A stretch of DNA of 64,000 bases, taken from assembly GCA_029449245.1 (NCBI GenBank), contig JANATF010000015.1, positions 558,001 to 622,000 of the forward strand. The letters run 5' to 3'. This document shows positions 1-13,000 of the stretch, piece after piece. The DNA comes from Mortierella alpina. Taxonomy: Eukaryota > Mortierellomycota > Mortierellomycetes > Mortierellales > Mortierellaceae. Numbering within the stretch: the stretch's first letter is position 1; each line of letters starts with the position of its first letter. Under the pieces are notes generated by a model. It made no database searches and had not been told where the DNA came from. It saw only the letters and a list, made by a program, of their open reading frames with translations. A program made the position numbers and the translations under genes.

Positions 1-1131
1 TGTGCCTTAACGTTGAATTCAATTCTTGTGATGTACTAAACTTCCGTTTTGAACCAGCCCCTTTGGAGAGTGGCAATGGCGGCGACCGTCGCGTTTGTGA
101 ATCCGTATCTGTGCTGACGTATGTTCTCAACGGGCTGGGTATGTTGGCTTCAGAGGCTGTGGTTCTGGTCTTTGTCTTTTTCAGAGCGGGCTGGCCGGAA
201 ACCGAGTCTAGAGATGGTGGTGATTTTTTTTCCGTTGAGAGCACTGATTTTTGCATCGGCTCAGACTTGCTACGACTGTCGACGCTGCTCTCGTTGCTAT
301 GATCCCTAGCCGTCTCTTTGCCTGGGCCTGTACGTTCTAGCACAGCTGGGGTGGTGGCGGCCGTTGAAAATGCAAGTGCTTCATCAAAAGTCTGCGATTT
401 CGCAGATTCCTTCCTCACCGAGCCCTTTGCCTGCTTGACTCCGTTTTCCTTGGTCAATGCTGATGCTGATACCACCTGTGTGGTGGGTGTGGCTGTCGCT
501 GTGATGACACCATCGGTTGGCTCATCATTATCGTAAACACAGATCAAATCGGGTCCGCCTCTCTGGCAGTTCGAGCACGACGGCTTGGCTTTGTCGCACT
601 TTGTCTTTTTAACGCGGCATCTGGCGCATGGTCGAAACACGCCCGGTCTGGGTCCAACAGGCCCCCTGGCCCCTCCGCGAGACGCACTGGGAGAAGAGGC
701 CGATGACACACCTGTAGGTTTTGAGGGGGATGGCGACGGCGAAGATGTATCTCTATTTGCGGTTGTCCTGGCCCTTGAAAAGCCCTCGCTGTCTTTGCTA
801 GAACGAGGTACAAATATAGAAGGAGAGCCGTAAGAGATCAGACTGCGTACTTGCGCACGGCAGTTTGCTGCGACGGTATCTGTTGTAAAACGTCGCGCAC
901 AGTCATCGCCCAATGTGGAGAGCTCGCTGGGCACCACAACTCGTTTGCGTATTGTTTGCCAGAGCCAATCAGCGCCTGTTTGAAGTGTAGAAGCATGTTG
1001 CCAGGAGCATACCTTGTAGGGTGGTGGGCAGGGCTCGCCTCCCGGGGGTTGGAATCAGCAGCTCCTGTGAGTGTCTGTGCATATAGTGGGGATGCCGAGA
1101 CACTGAGGATAGCTTCTGGTTCAGAGGCCAT
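1..1131 (-). CDS. Zn2Cys6 (Gal4-type) transcription factor, 3' part beyond left edge
   Basis: Two exons are modelled: 1131-1013 and 842 to the window edge, joined in phase 2 by a 170-nt intron (GTATGC...GCAG). The second exon encodes a fungal binuclear zinc cluster, CARCRVKKTKCDKAKPSC followed by SNC and a last Cys, spaced C-x2-C-x6-C-x6-C-x2-C-x8-C. This fold binds two zinc ions and contacts CGG-type DNA sites, so the protein is probably a nuclear transcription regulator. The sequence before the cluster is Ser/Pro/Gly-rich; the sequence after it is Ser/Thr/Lys-rich and looks disordered, and the frame is still open at base 1. No middle homology domain lies inside the window. The start at 1131 is the first ATG compatible with splicing into the cluster frame; an upstream non-coding exon or another start is possible. 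Target genes cannot be predicted. Divergent neighbour: the RBM18-like gene. Confidence 0.75.
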
Positions 1132-1756
1132 TCTTCACTGATTGGAGGCTGTGATGATGGGCCAGGTCTTGAGAAACCGCGATAGGAATGGGATGTGGGT
1201 GATTCGAGTTGTGTAGACGTGTTGGATCGTGTCACTAACGCGTGGTGGGCGAGTTTGGCTGGTGGCAGTGGGTGTTGGTGCGAATGCGGCGCAGGTGCGA
1301 GTCGTGATCCAATCTGGTCAGGAATGTGGGTCTTGCAGTGGAGTGATGATGAGAATACGGAGAAGAGAGCAAGGTGACGGAAAGCGTTGATATGTGAAGG
1401 AGCAAAAGAGTCCAAAAACCTATTTTGTCCATATACCCCCTGCTTGGAACGTGCTCTCTTGCGTGCTCTCTTGGGCTTCCTCGGAGGGGACAGCAGAGCC
1501 AGCTGATGATCACAAAAGGACAGATGCATGGACATGCATGGCATCCTTCATCCACGGCAACATGCGTCGTTCGGTCTGCAGAGCACCTTCCGCAGCTGTC
1601 GCACCATCTGTCTGACAGGGACAGGCGTGTGCTGTCAGGCCCCCCACAGCAAGGGCGCTTGCGCCTGGACGGATCGAGTGGCTTGTCCCTGATGAGCGGC
1701 TGCACAACCTTTTTTTGTCTCGAGCTGGTGGACCTGTCAGAACCCACTTGCTGCCC
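1132..1756. other. Divergent intergenic region
   Basis: This is the shared 5' region of the zinc-cluster gene on the minus strand and the RBM18-like gene on the plus strand. Open frames here, for example a minus-strand one over 969-1544, have no family resemblance and mixed composition, so I regard it as promoter and leader. No repeat or RNA gene was seen. Confidence 0.6.
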
Positions 1757-2691
1757 ATGTCGTCCTCCACTTCCGCCACGTCCTCCACCGCCACATCTAA
1801 TCCCTTAACATACCGCAAAGCGCAGGATGCCACTCAGAAACAAAGCAGCTCTCCGTCCCAAAAAGCACCTGCCCTAGATGAAAAGCGTATATACGTTGGC
1901 AATCTGGACCCTACAATTGACGAGTAACGTTTCACCAGGACACAGTTCTCTCAACGGAAGGTCTGCAGTGCAGCCATGCTAACACTTGCGACTTCTTTCC
2001 CACCTTCTTCCTGTTTCTATGTCTCTTCCCGCTGCAACAGGTACACAGTGCTGAAGCTGTTCTCTCCATTTGGAAAGATTACAAAGCTGGACTTTATGTT
2101 TCATTGGCATGGACCCAAGAAAGGAACACCTCGAGGCTACTGCTTTCTGGAGTTCGAAGCTGCAAATCAGGCAGCCGCGGCAGTGAAGCAGATGAACCGC
2201 AAGGCTATAAAGCTGCGACAGCTCAGCGTGTCCTTGGCCAACATGGTAAGTCGAATAGTTTGACTGGTCGAAGGTCAAAGCTACCTTCTGTGGAAACGAC
2301 TTTGTCCAATAATACCTAATTTGTTTTTGTGCGTGTTTGATTCTTTTCACAACGTTAGGCACCGCCAAGTACAGACAGTGATCAGGGACGCAAGCGGACG
2401 CTCGATCCGAATAGACCCACAGCATTTTCGTTACTCAAAGCAGGTGCTTTAAAGAATGCATCCACGGATGAAAAGATAAAGGCTATGGAGAGAAAGCTGG
2501 CACAAATGTCAGAGCCACCCAAGGCACCGGCCTCACCAGCCCACTCCTCTCTTCCTCCAAAGCCAGCTCTCTCCATGCCAGCGTCATCACACTCTAGATC
2601 AGGGCATGGACAGTCGAGAAGTAACAGCAGTAGTACCCATAGAGGAGCAGGTGCATCGTCGTCAACTTCAATAAGGAGTCGACCATATTAA
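1757..2691 (+). CDS. RBM18: RBM18-like single-RRM RNA-binding protein
   Basis: Three exons (1757-1923, 2041-2245, 2359-2691) give 234 residues. One RRM spans roughly residues 44-125: RNP2 is IYVGNL and RNP1 is RGYCFLEF. The strand-2 and loop region (FGKITKLDFMFHWHG, then PRGYCF) resembles metazoan RBM18 more than generic RRM proteins. The RRM is followed by a helical lysine-rich segment (STDEKIKAMERKL) that also has a counterpart in RBM18, then a Ser-rich tail. The family is presumed to bind RNA, with no well-defined pathway role. The ATG at 1757 is the first in frame; the frame runs farther upstream but has no earlier ATG. Both introns have GTAA donors. The stop lies 131 bp from the stop of the convergent carrier gene, so the 3' UTRs probably meet or overlap. 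Confidence 0.85.
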
Positions 2692-2822
2692 TTTCAATTA
2701 TTCTACCATGGTTCTATTCTTGATTCGGCCATGTCCGTTCTCAATACTTCTATTGTGTGTATCCTGCTACTCTTTTGTTGTAGCTGTCCATTTCACTTTG
2801 ACCTTGATGTTCTGTTGTGTCA

Positions 2823-4689
2823 TCAACTTGAAGCATAAGGTCCGTATGGCCACTGTCCAAAATGCCGCATATTATCTTGAAGGTTCAATGCTTGCTCGTA
2901 GATAACAAACATGAGCGCACTTTGCAAGGACGTCCAGAAAACTCTTGGCCCAACGCCGCGGAACAATCCCGCGATAACACCATGATGCTTCAAGTTCCAC
3001 TTGAGACCATCCCAGATCCCGACATAGTATTTTTGTGATGCAGCTCCTGTTGACGTTGCCGATGACATTGACGACTATCCAACGCATATTCAAACAATGC
3101 TCATATCCGTTAGTTCGTGGTGACAGCAGTCGGTATAAAGACAAAGCCATGCGCTCCCAAGGGAGTTACCCTACGTACCGGTGGTCGCTTCACTTGGGTC
3201 TGCAACAGTGTTTTCATAACATCTAGTGGGGTGGTTAAAAATCCCGCGAGTCCTCCAGCAACACCACCACAGGCTGCTTCAACAGGTATAGACATTCCTC
3301 CGTCAGGACGCGCCTCCCACTTTCGTGCTTCCCTCTTGAATTTTTCTATGATGGCAAACGAGTATCAAACGAAACAGTCAAGTCCTATTCGGAATAAAAA
3401 AGAGATGGCTCTCCAAGAGCAAATTCAGCCGAGGTATCCCACTTACCATAGAATGCAAATTGTAACGCCGAGAACGGGACATCTCTCAAGAGTGTGGCCC
3501 TATATCCGTGGTACAAAGCCCCAAAGCCATCGTACTTGACAATCATTTGAAGCGCATGCCAAGTGTTCTTGTAGTTATATCCGCTGATGAATGCCGGATT
3601 ATTGTAGCGTCCTTGCAGTTGCATGCGGGTCTTAAGGACCTCAGACGGCACGTAGATGAACGATGCCACGAGATCACCGATCGATCCTGTAAGTAACAAA
3701 GAGGTGACCAAACGGTTAGAAGAAAACGGTTAGAAGGAATCGCCTTTCTTTTTTCTCATAGCCTCTACTTTATAATGAAATAGAACGAGTAAGCTGGGCG
3801 ATGCTGGCTGTTTATCATACCTCCTGCAAGATGCGCAATCGTGTCCGGACATCCTGCTGCCGTCAGAGTTCGCTTCGTATACTCATACGCTCCAAAGTAG
3901 AGCGTCGTCTGCGGGACTGTTGGCATAAAACATTGATGTTCGAGGGGTCAGCGGTGCACATTGAAAAGCTGATGGGAAAAGCAGTTTACGAGACGTTTGA
4001 ACATACGTGAACCGGACATGGCAGGGGCCACGCCACCGTAAAGGCCTCGAGTAACGCCCTCCTCTCTCAGAATCGTGCTATAGGCATGGAACATGTTGTG
4101 GTACTTTGGTGGGTTGGCTGCGGGCTGTCCCTGTAGCCTTGTTTTGACCGTGTCGACGCTGATACAGAAGTATGCAATGCAGTTAGATCAAAAGTAGTCT
4201 AATGAAAATGCACGCATGTAGCACAGGCTCCCCTGCTGGATCGTGTGTTCAAAAGGTGAGTGCTTCCGCTTGTCGATGCTGCTCCCATGAGTCATCGTTC
4301 CGTCTTACCTATGCATGAGAAAGTCGGCAATGGTCCCTCCTACGCCTCCGGCGACGAGGACCTATCGCAAAAGGAAGGGTTTCATAGCACACAGGTCAGT
4401 CAAGCAGAGTGGAGGGTCGACTACGCTGTTGTGCTTTTGGATGCCTGGATCGTACATCAATGTATGGTGGATCGTGGTCGGCATCCTTGTCCACGGGATA
4501 GGGCGGTAGAGACCGCTTTATCGATTCGGGTGGTAGATTAGAAAAGATGCTGAGGTTGTGGTCCTTAATGTTGGGGGCGGTGTCGATGATGGGGGAGTTG
4601 GCCGCTGGGGAGGTTACGATGCCATCGGTGGACATGGCTCGAGGGTGGAGTCGAGTAAAACCCCGGGGTTTGAAAGGATGTTGCTCCAA
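2823..4689 (-). CDS. MME1: Mitochondrial carrier family protein, MME1 (YMR166C)-like
   Basis: Seven exons (4689-4456, 4361-4309, 4158-4007, 3916-3821, 3686-3447, 3345-3179, 3074-2823) give 397 residues. The product is a three-repeat inner-membrane carrier. The signature motif appears as [10 protein letters not shown] (repeat 1; the usual Pro is Ser), [13 protein letters not shown] (repeat 2) and [13 protein letters not shown] (repeat 3). Flanking text such as [12 protein letters not shown] and [20 protein letters not shown] closely resembles yeast YMR166C/Mme1, reported as a mitochondrial magnesium exporter. The first about 78 residues are an extra, probably disordered N-terminal extension. 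Every intron is short (47-150 nt) and phases close exactly. The junction between exons 6 and 7 (VKRPP/SSM) is the least certain, because two donors are possible there. Substrate assignment rests on family resemblance only. Divergent to the large Zn2Cys6 gene. Confidence 0.85.
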
Positions 4690-6263
4690 CGACAGGGACA
4701 GGCTGTGGGTTGCGTTTTGGATGGGAGGAGAAGGATGGATCAGATCAGTAATGTGCCGACTAACAGGTTTCCGGTTATTTCAACACGCGCTCCTGCGAAA
4801 GCCCGCCAGAAAAAGGCGACGCTCTCTGCCAAACGGGCCTTCGGCAGCCGGCACCTGTCGCAAAAGAGGGACTTGCCAGACGTTTCCTTGTTTCTTTCAT
4901 GATTCATTTTGACACCTCCTGGCCGAGGATGTTCTACTTGTTGGATCCCTCGGTTGTGTCGCTGCGCCGGCCCTGCAAGGGTCTCCCCTTGGCAGCCGGC
5001 CGCAAACATCTTCATTTCGAGCGGGCGCGCAAGGCCAACTGCTCGGTCTAAGCCACTGGCAGGTCGATCATATAAAAGGATCGCGCCCTGCGATCTCTCC
5101 TTCGTGCACCATGGGTCCATGGTCGTTCGGATCGTGGTACTGGAGAGCATGTAAAGCTCCCAATACAAACGTAAAAACAAAATAATACAAAAGCACGGCA
5201 TGGCCGAGTTTCCAAGACAAAAACATCAATAAGAGAGGTCAATGGCCAATGTGGCCGATATATATACACATACATCGTGGGTATGGCTCAATGCCTTGAT
5301 TATTGCACACCACTGCTTCTCCACCTCTACCTTCACCTGTACCCTGACCACCACTTTCTGTTCATCATTTACTATAGTGGGGCACCGCCACTCACCCTCG
5401 TGTTGTATCAGCCCTCCAAACCCCCTGAACACAGGCACAGCATTCTCCAGGCTCCCCCCCCTCCCCCCACCCCCACCCTCTCATAGGCGAAAAACTGCAC
5501 TCACGCACAGTGGTAAATGGAGCTTAGATCGATGGCTCGATGACACTCAGATCCAAGTCGCCATTGATTAATTAATCCGTCATTCACCTTTTTGTGGATT
5601 GGTCCGACCATTGGACACCCTTCCTCATGTAATCCACCTTGTCCCTGGGAATGACCAGTACCACGCACATCTTAAAATTTAGTGCCCTGCCTTGTTCTCT
5701 CTGTGCCGTTACATTTTTTTATGCGATCTGCGCGTATGTTCTGTTTTTGCCGTTGTGTGTCGTGTCGCATATGGCATATCGGCCCGCAGACAGCATCCCT
5801 GTTCACGCCCGCGTCCATCCACTTTTCTATGCCATCTGAAGAACTACAGAGATACAACGACATCACGATATCACATCAAGACTGCGTGGCCGTTATGCTC
5901 CACACATGCCGTTTCCTTTTTCTTGTGTTTTTTTCCCAGCACACTCACACACATCTGCTTTACAGAACCAAAAACAAAAAAAAAAAAAAAGAACCCAACA
6001 AGCCAAACACCCTTGTTTCTCGTGTCGCATTGTTTATCAAAACGCGTTGTTTTAGTGTCTTCTTTCCTTCTTTCCCCCTTCTCCTTTTCAGAATTTCTTT
6101 TTCCTCTCATCCCCCACCGACAGCACCACGCTAGACCACACGGGCTTTGAGCATTTGCACAGCAAAAGAACTAAAAGAAAACATTAAGAAACAACGCCCT
6201 GGAGTGGAGAGCGCAACCTAAACCTAGAAATATCTTCTGCCTTTTTAGTAGCCTGGACGCGCC
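4690..6263. other. Divergent intergenic region, no gene seen
   Basis: About 1.6 kb separates the carrier start and the start of the next plus-strand gene. It is AT/CT-rich towards the right, with a 16-nt A-run near 5977-5992 and pyrimidine-rich leader-like sequence from 6000 to 6250. Open frames are short and unlike any family I know. It probably holds both promoters and a long 5' leader. Confidence 0.6.
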
Positions 6264-6988
6264 ATGGAAGGTCCCCACGATAAGGACATGGACAGAGACC
6301 GTAGCAGGTATGATTGCTATCACTTTAGTCGGTTCACTGATAAGCGCATGAACCGAACTTTTCCCTCCCTCATCCCCCATCCGTCTGGGCCCTTTTTTTT
6401 GGTACTGTATTTTCCCATGCCGTCACGTAACGGATGCAGAGACGACAGTGGTTGCTGATGAGAAAGGCAGAGGCATTTGAGGTGTTGCCTTTTCGAGTTT
6501 GGTTCCGCGATTGACGTTGATGGGCGAAGGGTGGGGGGAGAGAGGGGAGAGAAGGGAGAGAAGGACGGCCCAGGGCAAGAAACGAACATGAGGCGAGCGA
6601 AGGATGATTCCATGATGCTCTCAAGTTCGTGGAGTCTGGTGCCTTGTGCCTCTTGTCCCCGGACTGAGACGCCCTTTTGGCACCAGTCTTGTTTCTGGCC
6701 TGTTCTTTTGTTCTTTGTTCTTGTTGCTCGGTATAGCCCACTGCACTGATGCACATGTATCCCTGCTCTGATACCGCCCGTCCAGCCCACGCACCTCTCG
6801 CGTCGCCGTGCCTCCTAGAGTTCCCTTTTCTTTCTTCTCGCGGCGTCCAACGTCTCTCGCTCTCTTGCTCGCTCACTCCTGCACACTCCATCTCCATCCA
6901 CTCATCGCACTTGCTTTGCTCCATTCCCAGCAGCGGGTGACTGCAGCGACCCTTGCATAGATACAGTACAGTACAGTACGCACCCGGG

Positions 6989-7075
<87 letters not shown>

Positions 7076-10000
7076 GCACAGATGGATGCCTTGCCCTTTT
7101 TTTTTTTTTTCTTTCTTTTCCTTCTTTCCTTCTTTTCGCTCTGTTCTGTTCATACTTTGGCTGTCTGACTGTTTTATATATTAGTGTCCTGTTTTTTATC
7201 TTTTCGTCTTTTTCTTCCTCGCTTCATTGTTTAATCCCCCGACGGCCCTAATCTCGACCTTGCTCGACCATCTGGATGCTGCTGTTGTTGACGCGTCCAC
7301 CAGACTGCTAACTCTCTTGTTCTCATTGTCCCTTGTGCCGCGCTTCTCACTCACTCACTCACTCACTCACTCACTCACTGCTGTCTGCCTCTCCCGTACA
7401 CACACACACACGCGCGCTCACTCACTCACACTCACGCTCACACATACTCACCCACCATACACGCTCTCTCACTCTCTCCTCTCTCTCACAATACAACATC
7501 TTTCAACCCGCGCGCCCATCCCGTCATCCTGCATTCGCACGGCGCTCTTCCCACAACAACGATTCCAACCGCCACTCCCGCCACCATTCCCAGCTCAAAG
7601 AGTCGCCATGCCCCCGATCTGCGAATGTTTGAGCCAATCCCCCCCTCCAACCTGCTCAAGATCTACAAGGGCTGCTCCAACTGCCGGACTCAGAAGATAA
7701 AGTGCAATGGACAGGAACCTTGCTCCAGGTGCCGTGCATTCGGCCTGCAATGCCAGTATATTGTCCTGCCCAACCAGGCTGCCCACAGACTGGCTGCACT
7801 CGCTGCTGCTGCCCCGTCGCCGTCTGGCGCTGTCCCGACACCCACGTCTGCAGCGACGAGCTCTTCCTCGACCCCTTCCCCTGCAGAGGCCTCTACGCCA
7901 AGTAGCTCCACATCCCCTGCCAGCTTCTCCCGGACGCGTACCTCAAGTAAGTTTCCCCAGAACTATCCCTCTCTCCTCACCTCGTCGTCTCGCTGTCTCT
8001 CTCCCACGTTGTTTCCTTCGCGTTTTTGAGCACATATTACCCTTTCCTTTCCTTTCTTTGTCTTTCCTTTCCTCGTCATCAAAGGGTTCATTGTACCTAG
8101 TGTATTCATGCGGTGGTTCTTGTTTTCTGGTTCATTTTGGGCCGCACTCGGCCTCCGAGGAGAAATGCTGCCTTTTTTTTCTATTGTGTGGTGTATGTGT
8201 ATTCGTTCCCCCCTCGCGCTTCTGCCCCCCTCGAACTCTCTTCTCAACACTCTGAATCGTCCCCCCAGTTTTTATTGTTTATTCAGCAGTGCGCATGTTT
8301 GCGCGTTTATTTCGTCAACGATGCTGCTGTCTCGACGTCGAATGGTCAAACGTACGCTTCCCTCAGAGTGGACATCTACCAACTGGTGATTCCTCATCCT
8401 CTATCAGAGTTGCTCTTTCAGCCTGCCCAGCGCTGTTTTTCAAGCTTGCGCGGTACACGTGTGAAAGAAGGGGGTAGGCTTGGAGAGGTTAGAGAAGTGA
8501 CAGAGAAAGAGAAAGAGAAAGAGAGAGTGAGATCGATCACGCAGGGCTGCAACGGAGGACAACGACGGGCCATGCCAAGGCACCCTGTTTTTTTGCCGTC
8601 TCTTGGGAGGCAAGCGACACCGAGAGCTTAGGTTATGCATAATCACGATAAGAGCAAGCATGGACTGGGGCCAGGGCCAGCCGGGCTGGAGAGATCCGAT
8701 GCCTGCTGCATGTGCTTAGCACGTCCCCCTTGATTGTTTAAAATAGCTAGATCTCTTGGTCGCCGGTCTACTGATCAGCGATGCCGAGGGTGTTCAGGGA
8801 GGGTTGACAGGAGAACAGTGTTGTCGTTGTTGTTGTTGTTATTGTTTTTTTAGAGAGGAAACAACTCTTTGGAAGGAAAGTTGGAACGCGTCCATGCGTT
8901 TGCTATGTTTGTCGATTCCAACTCTTCCTTAGACTCCTCTCCTCTGTTGACTGAAAAGCCTGTTACTGAAAGAGAGTTTGCGCAAGCGACGAGACGCGGT
9001 GGTCAAAGTGATAGGATGCGGGTGTGTGCTGTTCCATGAAGTGATCCGATGCTTGCTGCTGCTAGGAGTTTGCTTTCTCCTTTTTTTTCTTTCCTTTTCC
9101 TTTCAAACAATGCGCATGTTTCTCTGTGCGATGCCTTGCTACAGTTTATAGTGTGCCAAGGTGCGCCCTCGCAGAACGATCGATGCTTCTCGTCCACCTC
9201 TGTCCAGCTATGCTGCACATTGAACCTTCGGCGGATGATTTTTGCTATGCTCAGCAACCCTCGTTTTATGCGCCAAATTGAATGACCCAAATGACGCCAC
9301 TACGCTTGCAAGTAGAGCTCGCCCTCGCTGGGGTTCACTCTGCTTGCAGCTGCACCACTCGATCTTAAAGTCGCTGTGGAAGAATATCGGGCGGTGCAGC
9401 ATGTGGGGGAGGGTGCGAGTGGATTACCAGTGGTATTATATATGCGGGCCGGGGTGTCCACGCATGGCATCTACACGACATCCGGCATCCAACGTGTTTT
9501 GCCTTGTCTGTCTGATTTGTGAATGGCAGCGATGGCCTGGTTCTGTACCCAGGGACAAATGTATTCTTGTGGTTGTGGCCTTTGGTAAGGCATAGCATGC
9601 GCATGAACTTGCTGGTCCGATGTGCAAGTTACGCCCCTGTGCAACATTCAGACTGGGTCATTCATGCATGCACGCAAGCGATTACACGTTTGGGTCAGCT
9701 CCCGTCCCTTGTGCGCGACTTTCTTTCCCAGCTCATCCCTCCTAGCTCATCTTTCCTGTTTGCTCTCTGCGGCTGGTTACTCTGCTGCCAGCTGGATGAG
9801 TCTGTACTACGCTCACTTTCTTTTGTACCCCGGGCGGATGTTGAACCTGTCTTAACCTTCCCTACTCCGTTGCCTCTTTCACTCTGCAGAGAAAAAACGC
9901 CGTTCCTCCAGTGTGCGGAAGAGTCCTGAATATGACAACAATGCACAGTGTACTGTCCAAGAACAGCTACCCCATCCAGACTCCCCGTCCACTCTGACTT

Positions 10001-13000
10001 CAGCGCCCGCCCTGCCGGGCACCCCGACATCAACTCAGAACCCATCAGGAGTCCTCAACGTCATTCTGCACTCGATGATAGCAGCCACCGACCAAAAAGG
10101 ACTTGCGAATATGGAGCCTCTTGGACTGGATGAGCCCTGTCCAAGTCCCGAAGTCATGCGTCGTCTCATCGAGAACTATCTCCGTTACCTGCACCCCATG
10201 CAATGCATAGTAGATGAGAGTACTCCCGACTTCTGGACCCGACTAGAGCGCCCCATGGAGCCGGAGGTGGCCTCGATTGTGTACGCGATGTGCACGATCG
10301 GCGCCATGTTCATGAGCGTTTGCGGCTCAGGCAAACTCGACGATCAGGTCCCAAAGTTCTATAGACGGACTTGTGCTGCTCAGGAAGGACGGCCACACGA
10401 CATCATCACTATACAGACGTTCCTGATTCTTCACAGCTTCTTCACCCTAACACTACAGCTGGAGGAGCTCGCTAAATCATTTCAGCTCGCAATGGACATC
10501 TCCGAAAAGATTAAACTGGGCGAGGCGGTTCAAAAGTTAAGGAGCAAGGACAGGCTATCCCCAGGAGAGGTTACGGTCCGCAACACATGGAGGCTGCTCA
10601 TCTGGGTAGAGATCTTTCGGAACATGGCCAGCCCCAAGAATAAACGACTGGAGGTAAGTATTTGCTGGATGTTGGCGTACGCCGAAATGTTGTGCCGGAT
10701 GGCCGCACGGCTCTACTGGCTGACCCATGATCGCCTTCTTACCCGCTTATCCAATAGCCTCTGAAGGATCTTACCAGCCGAGCACTTGACACTAGGCCAG
10801 AGGAAGTCCCGACGACCCAGTCATCCTTGACAGAGTCGATGTACTTCCATACCACCAACCTCTTCAAAGTGTTCCAACGTGTCACGCGGATCAAGACACC
10901 AATGTCGCCTCGGGATGTTCACGCCGTCAATTCCACCTTGGACGAGTTTACAGGCTGGCACTGTAGTCTCCCACGGCATCTAAGGGCCAACTCCTCTCGT
11001 TCTCAGTCCACAATCGGGACCGGTGCCATCTCGCCATACGCATTCACTCTGGATCTCTATTATCGAGTTGGACACATCCTTTTGCTTAATAACCTTCCAT
11101 ATTCCATCCGATCAAGTCCAACTGGTCTGGGTCCTCGACGAGAATCACCGCTGCGCATTTTGGCCACAAGTGCCAATAGTATAACGGCAACGATGGGAGA
11201 TCTGGTCAAGGAACCAGAGCTAAGAAATTACTGCTTGCCACACGGGGTGCGATCTCTGACAGAGGCAGCAACAATCCAGCAATTCAACTCGAAGGAAACT
11301 GACCCAGCAATATCGACACCCGCCAAGATCAATATCCTGAAGACACTTTGGTGTATCCGCCAGTTTAATTTCACAGTTCCCACAAACGTGCTCAACGCTG
11401 TCCTGGAACCATTCGACACTGCCGCGAAGGCGTCTTCCTCCGCACTCAGGCGAGACAGGAAACGGACGAGCTCAATGATCGGTATGTCGACAAGTTGTTT
11501 GGGGTGTGTTGGTTTGATATGAGACGGTAAAAAAAAATGTTCCTGCTGCTGAACTAAAACTCCATGCTGTGCACTCTAGTTGATGTCTCGCGGCCGCGTA
11601 CCCCATCTATTTCTGCCATGTCTATGGAATCGCCAACGTCGTCGGCGCCTTCTCACGGCGGTCGTGGAGTCTCTATGGCCTCCGACTGCAGTTCGTCTGC
11701 GGCCTCCACTCGCGAAGGGTCACATACAACAATCTACGAAACCGATAGTATCGAGAGAGAACGACCGTTTCGACTTCAGACAAGCCCTTCACAAGACGGT
11801 GCAGCAGCATCACTTTTGGCGCTATCCTTGGAATCGCCAACGGGCGTATATCGTTCTGGCTTATTGTCAACAGACTTTAGCGCAGAGGCATGTACCAAGC
11901 CTCCGTCGCTCTCAAAGGACGTTCGAAAAAAAGCACAGTGCAGCGACATTCCTGACTCCCGTGGGTCCCTAGTCCAGCCGAGACATCAGTATTCGCGAGA
12001 GGAATTGTATGAGGGAAAACGATCTAGATCATCGTCAGTATCAGTGGTCTCTCCCAAGATAGAAGAGGTCTCGACAGATCTTCATGCTATGCTCGACATT
12101 CAACCCTCATCACCACTGGCGCAGGATTCACCTTCACCGTCAACGACCACCCAAGCGCAGCACCTAAACAGTCTTGATTACCAGGAGCAGGAGGATCTCG
12201 TGGCGCAGAATGCCAGCCACCTTCCTCAGTTTGCTCCTAAACCGCAGGCTGCGATGGAGAATCTTCTAGACCGGAAGTCCTTTGATTCCACACACCGGCC
12301 AGACTATGAGTCAAGGCATCGCTCGCTCTATGGTGTTGCACGTCAGCGATCCTCAGGGCCTTCATCACAGTCGGAGCGATTAGACGACTTCCAGAGGAAT
12401 GGAATGGAAGATACGATGTTGTTCGAGAAGAGTCGGGATGAGTTGATGCCCGCGGCAAAACCGGAGCAGGATCGATCGCAAACGGACGGGGCTACTATTT
12501 TGCGCTCGGCAGAGCATCCCACGGATGATGATGAAGACAGCGTCGTTTATATCAGCGCAAGCCAGCAGAGACCATTGTCGCCTTTGTCCTCGCCACGTAA
12601 CGAGGCTCTTCAAGGACCAAAATTCTCAGCAGGACCAGCGTCAAATGCGGGTCAACAGGGCGATGCCATATCGGAAGGTTCTCTGCAGGCCGGAGAAAAC
12701 TATCAAGCTACACGTGTCCCTCATCCAGACCTCTTTCCGTTGCATGAAGACCGTCTGACCATCAGTTCACACGCTGACGCCTCCCGCAAGCGCCAATTAA
12801 TGCACCAGGGAGACCATGGGCTCCAGCAGGAACGGATCCGTCGAGCAGGGCCGGAAAAGCTTCATCTTAATACCATCGTTCCAAGTCATCCGTACCGCCT
12901 TGACAAGAAGAGCCCACGGACGCCGCTTTCGGCATCATCGGATATGGGAAAGCTTGGGTACAAGGCATCGCCCATAACGAGTAGATCCGGGTCAGAGTCG

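Noticed and set aside
969-1544. 191-codon minus-strand frame upstream of the left zinc-cluster gene
   Set aside because: Composition is random-like, it has no family similarity, and it overlaps the modelled first exon in a different frame.
6873-7168. Frames reading as Ser-Leu or Arg-Glu repeats
   Set aside because: They are translations of the (GA)n microsatellite inside an intron.
9913-10764. Independent gene starting inside the middle of the Zn2Cys6 gene
   Set aside because: The segment splices in phase from the zinc-cluster exon (TS|KKKRRSSSVRK) and into the next exon, so it is internal.
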